Positions 8,229 through 17,667 of a DNA stretch of 64,000 nt are shown here, one piece after another. The position numbers and the translations under genes were made by a program. The notes beneath the pieces were generated by a model. The model made no database searches, was not told the origin of the DNA, and saw nothing but the letters and a program-made list of their open reading frames with translations. The stretch is taken from positions 124,001 to 188,000 of the forward strand of contig NZ_QQRU01000004.1 of assembly GCF_003428885.1 (NCBI RefSeq), given 5' to 3'. Origin of the DNA: Streptococcus sp. LQJ-218. Lineage in GTDB: Bacteria > Bacillota > Bacilli > Lactobacillales > Streptococcaceae. The stretch's first letter is position 1. Every line of letters starts with the position of its first letter.

Positions 8229-9791
8229 ATGAGAGCAGTTGAATTTCTAGATACTAGCCTTCGGGATGGAGAGCAGACACCTGGTGTTAATTTTTCAATC
8301 AAGGAAAAAATTGCCATTGCAAGGCAGCTGGAGAAATGGGGCATTTCAGCAATTGAAGCTGGTTTTCCGGCGGCGAGTCCAGATTCATTTACAGCAGTTC
8401 AGGAGATTGCTAAAGTCTTGAAGAAAACAGCGGTGACAGGTTTGGCACGTTCGGTCAAGTCTGATATAGATGCTTGTTACGAGGCGCTTAAGGATGCCAA
8501 GTATCCACAGGTTCACGTCTTTATCGCGACCAGTCCGATACACCGAAAGTATAAGCTCAATAAGAGTAAGGAAGAGATTTTAGAAGCTATTAAAGAGCAT
8601 GTTTCTTATGCCCGTTCGAAGTTTGAAATTGTCGAATTTTCTCCTGAAGATGCGACTAGAACCGAGTTGGATTTCCTCTTGCAAGTTGTTCAAACAGCGG
8701 TTGATGCAGGTGCGACTTATATCAACATCCCTGACACGGTTGGATTTACGACGCCAGAGGAGTATGGTGCTATCTTCAAACACTTGATTGAGAATGTCAA
8801 GGTAGACCGTCAGATTATCTATTCTCCTCATTGTCATAATGACCTCGGAATGGCTGTAGCTAATAGCCTTGCTGCTGTTAAGAATGGAGCAGGACGAGTC
8901 GAAGGAACCATCAATGGTATCGGGGAGAGAGCTGGAAATGCTGCCTTGGAAGAAATAGCAGTTGCTCTCAGTATTCGCCAAGATTACTACCAAGCAGAAA
9001 CCAGTATTGTCTTAAATGAAACCATCAATACGTCAGAAATGGTTTCTCGCTTCTCAGGTATTCCAGTTCCTAAAAACAAGGCTGTCGTTGGTGGCAATGC
9101 CTTCTCTCACGAATCTGGTATTCACCAAGATGGGGTTCTTAAAAATCCTCTTACCTATGAAATCATTACACCTGAATTGGTCGGTGTTAAGAGTAATAGT
9201 CTTCCGCTTGGTAAATTGTCCGGTCGCCATGCCTTTGTTGAAAAACTAAGAGAATTAGCCCTAGATTTTACAGAAGAGGATATCAAACCACTCTTTGCTA
9301 AGTTCAAGGCACTGGCCGACAAGAAACAAGAAATCACAGATGCAGATATTCGTGCTCTGGTAGCCGGAACCATGGTTGAAAATCCAGAAGGCTTTCATTT
9401 TGATGATTTACAACTTCAAACTCATGCAGACAATGATATTGAAGCGCTCGTAAGTCTAGCCAATATGGATGGTGAGAAAGTCGAATTTAATGCGACAGGT
9501 CAAGGTTCCGTTGAAGCGATCTTTAATGCTATCGACAAGTTCTTCAACCAATCTGTTCGTCTTGTGTCTTACACTATTGATGCGGTGACAGATGGGATTG
9601 ATGCCCAAGCTCGTGTCTTGGTCACTGTTGAAAACAGAGATACAGAGACCATCTTTAATGCAGCAGGGCTTGATTTCGATGTACTGAAGGCTTCGGCTAT
9701 TGCCTACATCAATGCCAATACCTTTGTTCAAAAAGAGAATGCTGGTGAGATGGGACGAAGCATTTCCTATCGCGACATGCCTAGTGTGTAA
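8229..9791 (+). CDS. leuA: 2-isopropylmalate synthase
   Basis: Condenses acetyl-CoA with 2-ketoisovalerate, the first step of leucine synthesis. The 520-residue protein has the HMGL-like TIM barrel with the DTSLRDGEQTPG signature near residue 8, the metal-binding HCHNDLGMA segment (around residue 200) and GNAALEE. The C-terminal region (after about residue 380) is the LeuA regulatory dimer domain that binds leucine as feedback inhibitor. AAAAGGGG precedes the ATG. First structural gene of the operon; intact. Confidence 0.96.
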   Translation: MRAVEFLDTSLRDGEQTPGVNFSIKEKIAIARQLEKWGISAIEAGFPAASPDSFTAVQEIAKVLKKTAVTGLARSVKSDIDACYEALKDAKYPQVHVFIATSPIHRKYKLNKSKEEILEAIKEHVSYARSKFEIVEFSPEDATRTELDFLLQVVQTAVDAGATYINIPDTVGFTTPEEYGAIFKHLIENVKVDRQIIYSPHCHNDLGMAVANSLAAVKNGAGRVEGTINGIGERAGNAALEEIAVALSIRQDYYQAETSIVLNETINTSEMVSRFSGIPVPKNKAVVGGNAFSHESGIHQDGVLKNPLTYEIITPELVGVKSNSLPLGKLSGRHAFVEKLRELALDFTEEDIKPLFAKFKALADKKQEITDADIRALVAGTMVENPEGFHFDDLQLQTHADNDIEALVSLANMDGEKVEFNATGQGSVEAIFNAIDKFFNQSVRLVSYTIDAVTDGIDAQARVLVTVENRDTETIFNAAGLDFDVLKASAIAYINANTFVQKENAGEMGRSISYRDMPSV

Positions 9792-9802
9792 AGGAGAATG
9801 CA

Positions 9803-10840
9803 ATGACAAAGAAAATAGTGGCCCTAGCAGGAGACGGAATCGGCCCAGAAATCATGGAAGCTGGTTTAGAAGTTCTGGAAGCTCTAGCTTCAAAAACAGG
9901 CTTTGACTATGAGATTGATAGACGACCTTTTGGAGGTGCAGGTATCGATGCTGCAGGGCATCCTTTACCTAGTGAAACCCTCAAAGCATGTAGAGAAGCA
10001 GATGCCATTCTCCTAGCGGCTATCGGTAGTCCTCAGTATGATGGGACGGTGGTTCGGCCCGAACAAGGCTTACTTACTCTCCGTAAGGAACTCAATCTCT
10101 ATGCCAATATTCGACCAGTCAAAATCTTTGAGAGTCTCAAGCATTTATCACCTCTCAAACCGGAACGAATAGCTGGTGTGGACTTTGTCGTGGTGCGTGA
10201 GTTGACAGGCGGGATTTACTTTGGGGATCATATTCTTGAAGAAAGAAAAGCGCGTGATATCAACGACTATAGCTACGAGGAAGTGGAGCGGATTATTCGC
10301 AAAGCCTTTGAAATCGCAAGAAATCGGAGAAAAATCGTTACTAGTATCGATAAGCAAAATGTTCTAGCGACTTCAAAACTCTGGCGAAGAGTGGCTGAGG
10401 AAGTCGCAAAAGATTATCCCGACGTAACCTTGGAACACCAGCTAGTCGACTCAGCTGCCATGCTTATGATTACCAATCCTGCTAAGTTTGATGTCATCGT
10501 GACGGAGAATCTTTTCGGAGATATTTTATCTGATGAATCAAGCGTCCTATCTGGTACACTTGGGGTCATGCCATCAGCCAGTCATTCTGAAAATGGACCG
10601 AGTCTCTATGAACCGATTCACGGTTCAGCTCCTGATATAGCAGGTAAAGGCATTGCCAATCCCATTTCCATGATTTTATCAGTCGCAATGATGTTGAGAG
10701 ATAGTTTTGGATGTTATGAGGATGCGGAGCGTATTGAAAAAGCAGTTGAAGCAACTTTGGCAGCAGGAATTTTAACGAGAGATATAGGAGGACAGGCTTC
10801 GACTAGGGAAATGACAGAAGCCATCATTGAAAGATTATGA
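9803..10840 (+). CDS. leuB: 3-isopropylmalate dehydrogenase
   Basis: NAD-dependent oxidative decarboxylation of 3-isopropylmalate. The 345-residue protein has the isocitrate/isopropylmalate dehydrogenase fold: LAGDGIGPEIM at the start, the RELTGGIYFG active-site segment (around residue 134), and the NLFGDILSDE motif near residue 235. The ribosome-binding site AAAGGAGA is 11 nt after leuA. The last four bases overlap the next gene (ATGA). Confidence 0.96.
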   Translation: MTKKIVALAGDGIGPEIMEAGLEVLEALASKTGFDYEIDRRPFGGAGIDAAGHPLPSETLKACREADAILLAAIGSPQYDGTVVRPEQGLLTLRKELNLYANIRPVKIFESLKHLSPLKPERIAGVDFVVVRELTGGIYFGDHILEERKARDINDYSYEEVERIIRKAFEIARNRRKIVTSIDKQNVLATSKLWRRVAEEVAKDYPDVTLEHQLVDSAAMLMITNPAKFDVIVTENLFGDILSDESSVLSGTLGVMPSASHSENGPSLYEPIHGSAPDIAGKGIANPISMILSVAMMLRDSFGCYEDAERIEKAVEATLAAGILTRDIGGQASTREMTEAIIERL

Positions 10841-11106
10841 AGATAAATCAAGGAATTACTTTTGCTATTTTGATTTGGAATCTATTGGTATTTATGATTT
10901 ATGGTATTGATAAATCTAAAGCCAAAAGAGGTGCTTGGCGAATACCTGAAAAATATTTATTATCATTTGCATTCTTATGTGGTGGTTTTGCTGCCTGGTT
11001 AGCAGGAATCATCTTTCACCACAAGACTCGAAAATGGTATTTTAAAACAGTTTGGTTTCTTGGGATGGTGATTACACTAGTAGCCTTATATTTTATTTGG
11101 AGGTAA
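10837..11106 (+). CDS. DUF1294 small membrane protein inside the leu operon
   Basis: An 89-residue membrane protein with hydrophobic segments near residues 6-24, 41-60 and 70-88. The DUF1294 pattern is visible: YGIDKSKAKRGAWRIPE followed by a glycine-rich segment and HHKTRKWYF. The function of the family is unknown. Its ATG overlaps the leuB stop (ATGA) and its end abuts the leuC ribosome-binding site, so it is translationally coupled into leucine biosynthesis. That placement is notable for a non-enzymatic membrane protein. Confidence 0.82.
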   Translation: MKINQGITFAILIWNLLVFMIYGIDKSKAKRGAWRIPEKYLLSFAFLCGGFAAWLAGIIFHHKTRKWYFKTVWFLGMVITLVALYFIWR

Positions 11107-11109
11107 TGG

Positions 11110-12492
11110 ATGGCAGGAAAATCGATTTTTGATAAATTATGGGACCGCCATGTCATCACAGGAGAAGAGGGGCAACCCCAACTCATGTATGTGGACCAGC
11201 ACTATATCCACGAGGTGACCAGTCCTCAGGCTTTTCAAGGATTACGAGACGCAGGTCGCAGATTGAGACGACCCGATTTAACATTTGGGACCTTTGACCA
11301 CAATGTTCCGACGGTCAATATCTACGATATTCGAGATGTAATCTCCAAAGCACAGATTGATAAGTTAGCTGAAAATGTTGAAGAGTTTGGAATCGAACAT
11401 GCTGCCCACGGTTCAGAAAAGCAAGGAATCGTTCATATGGTTGGTCCAGAGACAGGACGGACTCAACCAGGAAAATTCATCGTCTGTGGAGACAGCCATA
11501 CGGCTACTCACGGTGCTTTCGGAGCTATCGCCTTTGGAATTGGGACCAGTGAGGTTGAGCATGTCTTCGCTACCCAGACACTCTGGCAGGTCAAACCCAA
11601 GAAAATGCTGGTGGAATTTACAGGTGTTCCTCAAAAAGGAGTTTATTCCAAGGATTTCATTTTAGCCTTGATTGCCAAGTACGGCGTTGCCTGTGGTGTT
11701 GGCTACGTGGTGGAATATTGTGGACAAGTTATTGATGCACTGAGCATGGAAGAGCGAATGACCATCTGCAATATGTCCATCGAGTTTGGATCCAAGATGG
11801 GCATCATGAATCCAGATCAGACCACCTATGATTATCTTAAGGGACGTGAATGTATTCCCAAGGATTTTGATTCAGCAGTAGATGATTGGAAGACCCTTGT
11901 CAGTGATGAGAATGTCGTTTACGATAAGGTTATCCAGATGGATGTGTCAGAATTGGCTCCTATGGTGACTTGGGGTACTAATCCAGCTATGGGTGTTGAC
12001 TTTGATTCTAGGTTCCCAGAAATTACGGACATGAATGATGAACGAGCCTATCATTACATGGATTTACAACCAGGTCAGAAACCAGCAGATATCCAACTAG
12101 GCTATGTCTTTATTGGTTCTTGTACCAACGCTAGACTTAGCGATTTGCAACTGGCGGCTCGATTTGTCGAAGGGAAGAAGATTGCCCCTAACTTAACAGC
12201 TATCGTGGTACCTGGTTCTCGACCAGTCAAGCGAGCTGCTGAGAAGTTGGGTTTGGACAAGGTATTCCTAGATGCCGGCTTTGAGTGGAGAGACCCAGGT
12301 TGCTCCATGTGTCTAGGGATGAATCCTGACAAGGTACCTGATGGTGTTCACTGTGCATCAACCAGCAATCGAAACTTTGAAGATAGACAAGGATTTGGTG
12401 CTAAGACCCATCTCTGTAGTCCGGCCATGGCAGCTGCGGCAGCTATTGCAGGGCGTTTCGTAGATGTTCGGCAAATGCCAGAAGCCCAGTAA
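11110..12492 (+). CDS. leuC: 3-isopropylmalate dehydratase large subunit
   Basis: Aconitase-family large subunit of isopropylmalate isomerase, 460 residues. The 4Fe-4S ligands are visible as GSCTNAR (near residue 337) and CSMCLGMN (near residue 398). [12 protein letters not shown] lies around residue 125. GGAGG at 11099-11103 precedes the ATG at 11110. Works with LeuD, encoded 9 nt downstream. Confidence 0.96.
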   Translation: MAGKSIFDKLWDRHVITGEEGQPQLMYVDQHYIHEVTSPQAFQGLRDAGRRLRRPDLTFGTFDHNVPTVNIYDIRDVISKAQIDKLAENVEEFGIEHAAHGSEKQGIVHMVGPETGRTQPGKFIVCGDSHTATHGAFGAIAFGIGTSEVEHVFATQTLWQVKPKKMLVEFTGVPQKGVYSKDFILALIAKYGVACGVGYVVEYCGQVIDALSMEERMTICNMSIEFGSKMGIMNPDQTTYDYLKGRECIPKDFDSAVDDWKTLVSDENVVYDKVIQMDVSELAPMVTWGTNPAMGVDFDSRFPEITDMNDERAYHYMDLQPGQKPADIQLGYVFIGSCTNARLSDLQLAARFVEGKKIAPNLTAIVVPGSRPVKRAAEKLGLDKVFLDAGFEWRDPGCSMCLGMNPDKVPDGVHCASTSNRNFEDRQGFGAKTHLCSPAMAAAAAIAGRFVDVRQMPEAQ

Positions 12493-12501
12493 GGAGAGGA
12501 T

Positions 12502-13095
12502 ATGGAGAAATTTACAGTTTATACGGGAACGACCGTTCCTCTCATGAATGATAACATCGACACTGACCAAATCCTCCCCAAGCAGTTTCTCAAATTGATT
12601 GATAAAAAAGGCTTTGGTAGGTACCTCATGTATGCTTGGCGTTATCTAGATGATCTCTATACTGAGGATCCAGACTTTATCTTTAATCGACCTGAATACC
12701 GCAAAGCTAGTATCCTCATTTCAGGGGATAACTTTGGTGCAGGGTCTTCGAGAGAACATGCAGCTTGGGCTCTAGCAGACTATGGTTTTAAAGTCGTAAT
12801 TGCAGGTTCTTTCGGAGATATTCATTACAATAATGAACTCAATAATGGTATGTTGCCTATTGTTCAGCCAAGAGAAGTTAGAAAAAAACTCGCCCAATTG
12901 AAACCAAGCGACCAGGTTACTGTGGACTTGGAACAACAAAGGATCATTTCACCAGTTGGAGAGTTCTCCTTCGAAATTGATAGCGAATGGAAACACAAGC
13001 TTCTAAATGGTTTGGATGATATTGGTATCACCTTGCAGTATGAAGATTTGATTGCTGCCTATGAAAAACAACGACCAGCCTACTGGCAAGAATAG
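12502..13095 (+). CDS. leuD: 3-isopropylmalate dehydratase small subunit
   Basis: The 197-residue swivelling small subunit of isopropylmalate isomerase, with [13 protein letters not shown] near residue 18 and the [17 protein letters not shown] signature near residue 75. AAGGAGAGG precedes the start. Fourth and last leucine-pathway enzyme of the operon; branched-chain aminotransferase would have to be encoded elsewhere. Confidence 0.96.
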   Translation: MEKFTVYTGTTVPLMNDNIDTDQILPKQFLKLIDKKGFGRYLMYAWRYLDDLYTEDPDFIFNRPEYRKASILISGDNFGAGSSREHAAWALADYGFKVVIAGSFGDIHYNNELNNGMLPIVQPREVRKKLAQLKPSDQVTVDLEQQRIISPVGEFSFEIDSEWKHKLLNGLDDIGITLQYEDLIAAYEKQRPAYWQE

Positions 13096-13122
13096 AATAA
13101 AAATAGAAAAGGAAATAGAACT

Positions 13123-13902
13123 ATGACAAAACACATTCAATGGAACGGAACACTTTCACAAGAAGGCTATGACATTTTAAAAGGTGAGGGCGGATGTATC
13201 GTTTGCCCTACTAAAGTCGGATACATTATCATGACTAGTGACAAGGCAGGTCTGGAACGTAAGTTTGCAGCCAAAGAACGCAATCGTAACAAACCAGGTG
13301 TTGTTCTCTGTGGTAGCATGGACGAGCTTCGTGCTTTAGCACAACTCAACCCTGAAATCGAAGCCTTCTACCAAAAACATTGGGATGAAGACATTCTCCT
13401 TGGCTGTATCCTTCCTTGGAAACCAGAAGCCTTTGAAAAACTCAAAGCATACGGTGATGGACGTGAAGAACTCATGACTGATGTGCGTGGTACTAGCTGT
13501 TTCGTTATCAAGTTTGGGAAAGCTGGTGAACAGTTGGCTGCTAAACTTTGGGAAGAAGGAAAAATGGTCTACGCTTCATCTGCAAACCCTTCTGGAAAAG
13601 GAAACCGTGGTAAGGTAGAAGGTATCGGTCAACGTATCGAAGGAGCAGTGGACCTTGTTATCGAGGCAGACGATTACGTGGCATCCATCCAGCCTGACAA
13701 AACGATTGAAACTCGCTACGAGCAAGGTGTGATGGTGTCTATGGTCGATAAGGACGGCAACCTCATCCCTGAACAAAGAGGAGCTCGTTCAACTTCACCC
13801 GCTCCAGTTGTAATCCGCAAAGGACTTGACATTGATAAGATTATGATGTACCTGTCAGACACCTTTAACTCATGGGACTACCGTCAGGGAGAGTATTATT
13901 AA
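13123..13902 (+). CDS. Sua5/YciO/YrdC-domain protein
   Basis: The 259-residue protein has a YrdC-like RNA/nucleotide-binding domain: GCIVCPTKVGYIIMTSD near residue 24, a KxR-type KERNRNKPGVV segment, and a SSANPSGKGN motif near residue 151. The family includes threonylcarbamoyl-AMP synthases for tRNA t6A37, but paralogues of unknown role are common. It follows leuD by 27 nt with its own AAAAGGAAAT ribosome-binding site and ends before a strong terminator, so it is probably the last gene of the leu transcript. No link to leucine is established. Confidence 0.8.
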   Translation: MTKHIQWNGTLSQEGYDILKGEGGCIVCPTKVGYIIMTSDKAGLERKFAAKERNRNKPGVVLCGSMDELRALAQLNPEIEAFYQKHWDEDILLGCILPWKPEAFEKLKAYGDGREELMTDVRGTSCFVIKFGKAGEQLAAKLWEEGKMVYASSANPSGKGNRGKVEGIGQRIEGAVDLVIEADDYVASIQPDKTIETRYEQGVMVSMVDKDGNLIPEQRGARSTSPAPVVIRKGLDIDKIMMYLSDTFNSWDYRQGEYY

Positions 13903-13911
13903 GATAAAAAG

Positions 13912-13958
13912 AAGTCTAGTGTTGAGAGGTGATAAACCCCTCTACACTGGACTTTTTC
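13912..13958 (+). terminator. Terminator at the end of the leu operon
   Basis: Long hairpin: AGTCTAGTGT...GAGAGG pairs with CCTCTACACTGGACT, followed by TTTTTC. Confidence 0.85.
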
Positions 13959-14114
13959 TTTAGAAATTCTTTTCTTTTTCTATAGGATATGATATGCTAG
14001 ATGTAGAATATATATTAATAAAATGTGGTTTCTGCAAAGTAAAATATCCTACTTCGAACGAAACAAATATAATTTACGTCTAATAATAAATTTTTAATAA
14101 GCAAGGAAAACACA

Positions 14115-16190
14115 ATGGTTTCAAAAAAAACTTTCATTGACAGGATAAAAAAAGAATTCCCAGATGCAATTGAAAATCAAACAAAAAGTTATATTTCTTT
14201 TCAGGTTAAAAATAGGAAAGGGAAGTTACAAAATTTTATAGAGATTAATTTTCAAAATAAAGGAATAAAGATTGCCGTTCTCTCTAAGAGTCTTCATGAT
14301 TCAGATATTTTGTTGTTTAATAAGAAGCCTGATTCATTCGGTTGGACACTTGATGTTGAGTATTTTATTGAGGATGAAAATTCATTAAATGAGATTTTCC
14401 CTTTTATAAATAAATCTTATGAGTTTGTAAAAAGTGGAATTAAATCAGAGTGTTATAAAGTTTTCAGAGAATTTTTGTCTAAATTTGTGAATCAAGCAAA
14501 TATCTATAATTCAAAAGATATAGAAATTAAACGTTCTCAAAAATTAGATGGAGCTGAACATATTTACCCTGCTCTGACTATTGAGGGTATTCCGTACAAA
14601 GTTCAAATGGCTAGTAATGGTTGTTATGGTCCAAAGAGTGGAGAGAGATCTAGAAAATTACCTTACTTTGGTTATCGGCTGAGTGACATTGATAACTCAT
14701 GGATAAATATAAGGTGTGGTTTTCAGAGATTTAAACTCACAGAATTTAAAATTGTAAAATGGTATAGTAATACTCCAGATGAAGATTTAGAGTATAAATA
14801 CCTTGTCAAGGACTTAGAGTTGGAATCAACTGCTGAACCCAATGAAATTTTAAAAGACTTTTATGATAATTTCACTACTTTTTATAGAGAATCAGAAAAG
14901 GAAGAGATAAACATGTCAGAAAATATCAACGAGTATAAGAATATCTTATTAAAATCCAAAAACCTCATCCTCCGCGGTGCTCCTGGCACGGGAAAAACTT
15001 ATCTTGCTAAAGAAATTGCTAAAGAATTAACGGATGGCAACGAAGATCAAATCGGCTTTGTACAGTTTCATCCATCTTATGATTATACGGATTTTGTTGA
15101 GGGATTGAGACCGGTATCAAATGTGGATGGAGCTATTGATTTTAAATTACAAGATGGTATTTTTAAAGAGTTTTGTTTGAAAGCAAAGAAAAATTGGCTT
15201 TATTCACATAAAAAAAAGGATGATTTAGAAAAGGAAAAAAAATCAATAGCAAAGATTTCAAAATATTTTGCTAATATGGAGTTTCCGTCTGACAAGTTAT
15301 ATACAAAACGTCAATCGTCCTTTATCATTACAGAAATTGATGAAAATTACATTTATATATCTATTCCTGAAAATGAGGTATCAAAAAATGCAAAATTGAA
15401 AATTAAAGATATCGAAGCAATGTTAACTTCAGAATCTCAATTTGAACATGTTAAAGAGATAACTCAGTTTTTTAATAAAAATAATGCAACCCAAGAATTT
15501 TCATACTATTTGACACTTTACAAAATGATAAAAAATGAAAGTATTCAGGATGAAATAATAGAAATAGATAATGAATTGAAAAACTTCGTTCTCATCATCG
15601 ATGAGATCAATCGTGGGGAGATTTCTAAGATTTTTGGTGAACTATTTTTCTCTATTGATCCTGGTTATCGTGGTGAAAAGGGAAGTGTTTCTACCCAGTA
15701 TGCTAATTTACATGAGACTGATGAGAAATTTTATATCCCTGAAAATGTCTATATCATTGGAACTATGAATGATATTGACCGTTCAGTGGATACCTTTGAT
15801 TTTGCTATGCGTCGTCGTTTCCGTTTTGTTGAAATTACTGCTGAAAGTCAACTTGGTATGCTTGATGAGGTGCTTGGTGATAAAGCCGAAGAAGCTAAAA
15901 TTCGTCTAAGAAACTTGAATGCTGAAATCGAAAAAGTTCAGGAGCTAAATGGTCATTATCATATCGGTCCAAGTTATTTCCTTAAATTGAAGGAAGTGGA
16001 TTTTGACTATGAATTACTCTGGTCTGATTATCTCAAACCACTTTTGGAAGATTATGTACGTGGTTCTTATGGTGAAGCTGAAACTCTAGAAACATTGAAA
16101 AAAGCATTCGATCTGACAAAGAATGAGCAAAAAGATCAGGCAGTAGCTGATGACAATGAAGGCGATGAAAATGATGATGCGGATCACTGA
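14115..16190 (+). CDS. mcrB: McrB-like GTPase subunit of an McrBC restriction system
   Basis: The 691-residue AAA+ protein carries GAPGTGKTYLAKE (Walker A, near residue 288), the McrB-type FVQFHPSYDYTDFVEGLRP, Walker B LIIDEINRGEISKIFGEL, the McrB signature GTMNDIDRSVDTFDFAMRRR, and the arginine finger region. Residues 1-100 resemble DUF5655 (ending in DVEYFIEDENSL..SYEFVKSG); residues about 130-225 form a second, unrecognised domain with several aromatic residues, a plausible modified-base reader. A 130-residue lysine-rich insert separates Walker A from Walker B. McrB translocates with GTP and recruits McrC to cut modified DNA. The N-terminal part and insert are much more AT-rich than the core. 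AAGGAAA precedes the ATG. Confidence 0.88.
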   Translation: MVSKKTFIDRIKKEFPDAIENQTKSYISFQVKNRKGKLQNFIEINFQNKGIKIAVLSKSLHDSDILLFNKKPDSFGWTLDVEYFIEDENSLNEIFPFINKSYEFVKSGIKSECYKVFREFLSKFVNQANIYNSKDIEIKRSQKLDGAEHIYPALTIEGIPYKVQMASNGCYGPKSGERSRKLPYFGYRLSDIDNSWINIRCGFQRFKLTEFKIVKWYSNTPDEDLEYKYLVKDLELESTAEPNEILKDFYDNFTTFYRESEKEEINMSENINEYKNILLKSKNLILRGAPGTGKTYLAKEIAKELTDGNEDQIGFVQFHPSYDYTDFVEGLRPVSNVDGAIDFKLQDGIFKEFCLKAKKNWLYSHKKKDDLEKEKKSIAKISKYFANMEFPSDKLYTKRQSSFIITEIDENYIYISIPENEVSKNAKLKIKDIEAMLTSESQFEHVKEITQFFNKNNATQEFSYYLTLYKMIKNESIQDEIIEIDNELKNFVLIIDEINRGEISKIFGELFFSIDPGYRGEKGSVSTQYANLHETDEKFYIPENVYIIGTMNDIDRSVDTFDFAMRRRFRFVEITAESQLGMLDEVLGDKAEEAKIRLRNLNAEIEKVQELNGHYHIGPSYFLKLKEVDFDYELLWSDYLKPLLEDYVRGSYGEAETLETLKKAFDLTKNEQKDQAVADDNEGDENDDADH
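14898..14915 (+). promoter_or_regulatory. Internal ribosome-binding site and in-frame ATG within mcrB
   Basis: AAAAGGAAGAG followed by an ATG at 14913, in frame with mcrB (codon 267), between the DNA-recognition region and the AAA+ domain. Initiation here would give a 425-residue McrB lacking the N-terminus, comparable to McrB(S) of E. coli. Inferred from sequence only. Confidence 0.55.
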
Positions 16191-17493
16191 TAATCAACAC
16201 AAGATTGTTAAAGAAGAATTTGTTAAAGAATATCCTAAACTAAGCAATCTTCTTTTAGATAGAGCCTTGGAAAGTCTATCCCAAGATGAACGTGTTTTCA
16301 TTTTTCCAAATGATTTGAAGAATTCTCCTGACTTAGAGAAGGATCAAAAAATCTTTGAAACAATTAATCAGAAAATCAAGACAGGAAATGTGATTGGTTT
16401 TCTGGGCTATGGTCAGGAGAGATTAACAATCTCCTCTCGTTTTTCGATTAAAGGTGATGACTATTTTTTACATTATCTTTTACAAAAGGTTCTTCATATC
16501 AATCTCACTAGTTTAGATGTAGCTTTGTCGCGTGAAGATAAACTCTATCAACTTTTGATGTATCTCTTTCCCAAGTATCTTCAAGCTGCTCTCCGAAAAG
16601 GTCTTTATAAGGAATACCAGAGATTTTCTCATAACAACAGTCATGTTAAGGGAGTGATTGATGTAAGAAACCATCTCAAGAAAAACCTTCCTTTCACGGG
16701 AAATATTGCCTACACAACGAGAGAGTTCACCTATGATAATCCCCTCATGCAGTTGATTCGTCATACTATTGAATACATTAAGAATCATAAAAGCATTGGG
16801 CAAGGGGTTCTTGATAATCTCTTAACTAGTCGTGAAAATGTAGCAGAAATCGTGCGGGTAACTCCTTCTTATAAACTAGCTGATCGTGCGAAGATTATTC
16901 GGGGAAATCAATCTAAACCTCTACGTCATGCATACTTTAACGAGTACAGAAAGTTACAAGAACTTTGTCTGATGATTCTAAACCAAGAAAAGCACGGTTT
17001 AGAGTATCAAAATCAAAAAATTCATGGTATTCTTTTTGATGTTGCCTGGCTTTGGGAAGAGTATGTTCATATTTTGTTGCCAAAAGATTTTATCCATCCA
17101 CGGAATAAAGATAAGACGGACGGAATTTCAGTATTTTCTAGTCAAGAAAGAAAAGTATATCCAGATTTTTATCAAGAAGAGCTTAAAATAGTATTAGATG
17201 CTAAATATAAAAAGCTTGAAAAGGCTGAAAAAGAAATAAATCGTGAGGACTTGTTCCAGCTGATTTCCTATTCTTATATTTTAAAAGCTGAGAAGGCTGG
17301 TCTTATTTTCCCGAGTGAGAAAAAGGCGGTTGATAATGAGATAGGAAAGCTAGCAGGGTACGGAGCTCTATTAAAGAAATGGTCTATTCAAATTCCTCAG
17401 AAATCTTCATCCTATCGTGAATTTTGTGAAATGATGGAAAACTCTGAAGAAACTTTTAAAAGGAATATTACTAAAGAACTGGGGAGAAAATAA
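16171..17493 (+). CDS. mcrC: McrC-like nuclease subunit
   Basis: Partner endonuclease of McrB. The roughly 440-residue protein has an N-terminal McrB-binding region (NVIGFLGYGQERLTISSRF) and a C-terminal PD-(D/E)xK nuclease: YPDF near residue 327, then LDAKYKK near residue 340. Start choice is uncertain: in-frame ATGs occur at 16150, 16156, 16165, 16171, 16174 and 16177; GAAGG at 16158-16162 best fits 16171. It overlaps the mcrB end by about 20 nt, so the two subunits are translationally coupled. Confidence 0.88.
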   Translation: MMMRITDNQHKIVKEEFVKEYPKLSNLLLDRALESLSQDERVFIFPNDLKNSPDLEKDQKIFETINQKIKTGNVIGFLGYGQERLTISSRFSIKGDDYFLHYLLQKVLHINLTSLDVALSREDKLYQLLMYLFPKYLQAALRKGLYKEYQRFSHNNSHVKGVIDVRNHLKKNLPFTGNIAYTTREFTYDNPLMQLIRHTIEYIKNHKSIGQGVLDNLLTSRENVAEIVRVTPSYKLADRAKIIRGNQSKPLRHAYFNEYRKLQELCLMILNQEKHGLEYQNQKIHGILFDVAWLWEEYVHILLPKDFIHPRNKDKTDGISVFSSQERKVYPDFYQEELKIVLDAKYKKLEKAEKEINREDLFQLISYSYILKAEKAGLIFPSEKKAVDNEIGKLAGYGALLKKWSIQIPQKSSSYREFCEMMENSEETFKRNITKELGRK

Positions 17494-17561
17494 TCTCTCC
17501 TCTTTCTTTTGTTTTTAACGCAAGTAAAATCCGAACAATATAATTTAAATTATAAAATTAT

Positions 17562-17590
17562 TTGACAAAAACTGTACTTTGTTTTATAAT
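17562..17590 (+). promoter_or_regulatory. Consensus promoter for guaC
   Basis: TTGACA at 17562-17567, exactly 17 bp, TATAAT at 17585-17590: both hexamers perfect. Confidence 0.92.
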
Positions 17591-17599
17591 TAATTAAGG

Positions 17600-17667
17600 A
17601 AACGTCGGAAAAGGCGTAGTGATGCGAGAGCATAGGTAGGTCATTACAAAAGAAACGAGACATCGAT
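17600..17667 (+). promoter_or_regulatory. Structured 5' leader of guaC
   Basis: Between promoter and start codon lie a small stem CGTC/GGCG (17603-17606 with 17613-17616) and a longer one, GTAGTGA/TCATTAC (17616-17622 with 17641-17647), capped by ATGC-GAGA-GCAT with a GNRA-type loop. The unpaired side holds TAGGTAGG. I do not recognise it as a purine riboswitch. Confidence 0.45.

Noticed and set aside
8599..8787. Internal plus-strand frame in leuA
   Set aside because: Out-of-frame shadow of leuA.
17600..17667. Guanine/purine riboswitch upstream of guaC
   Set aside because: The conserved purine-aptamer core sequences and three-way junction arrangement are not recognisable.
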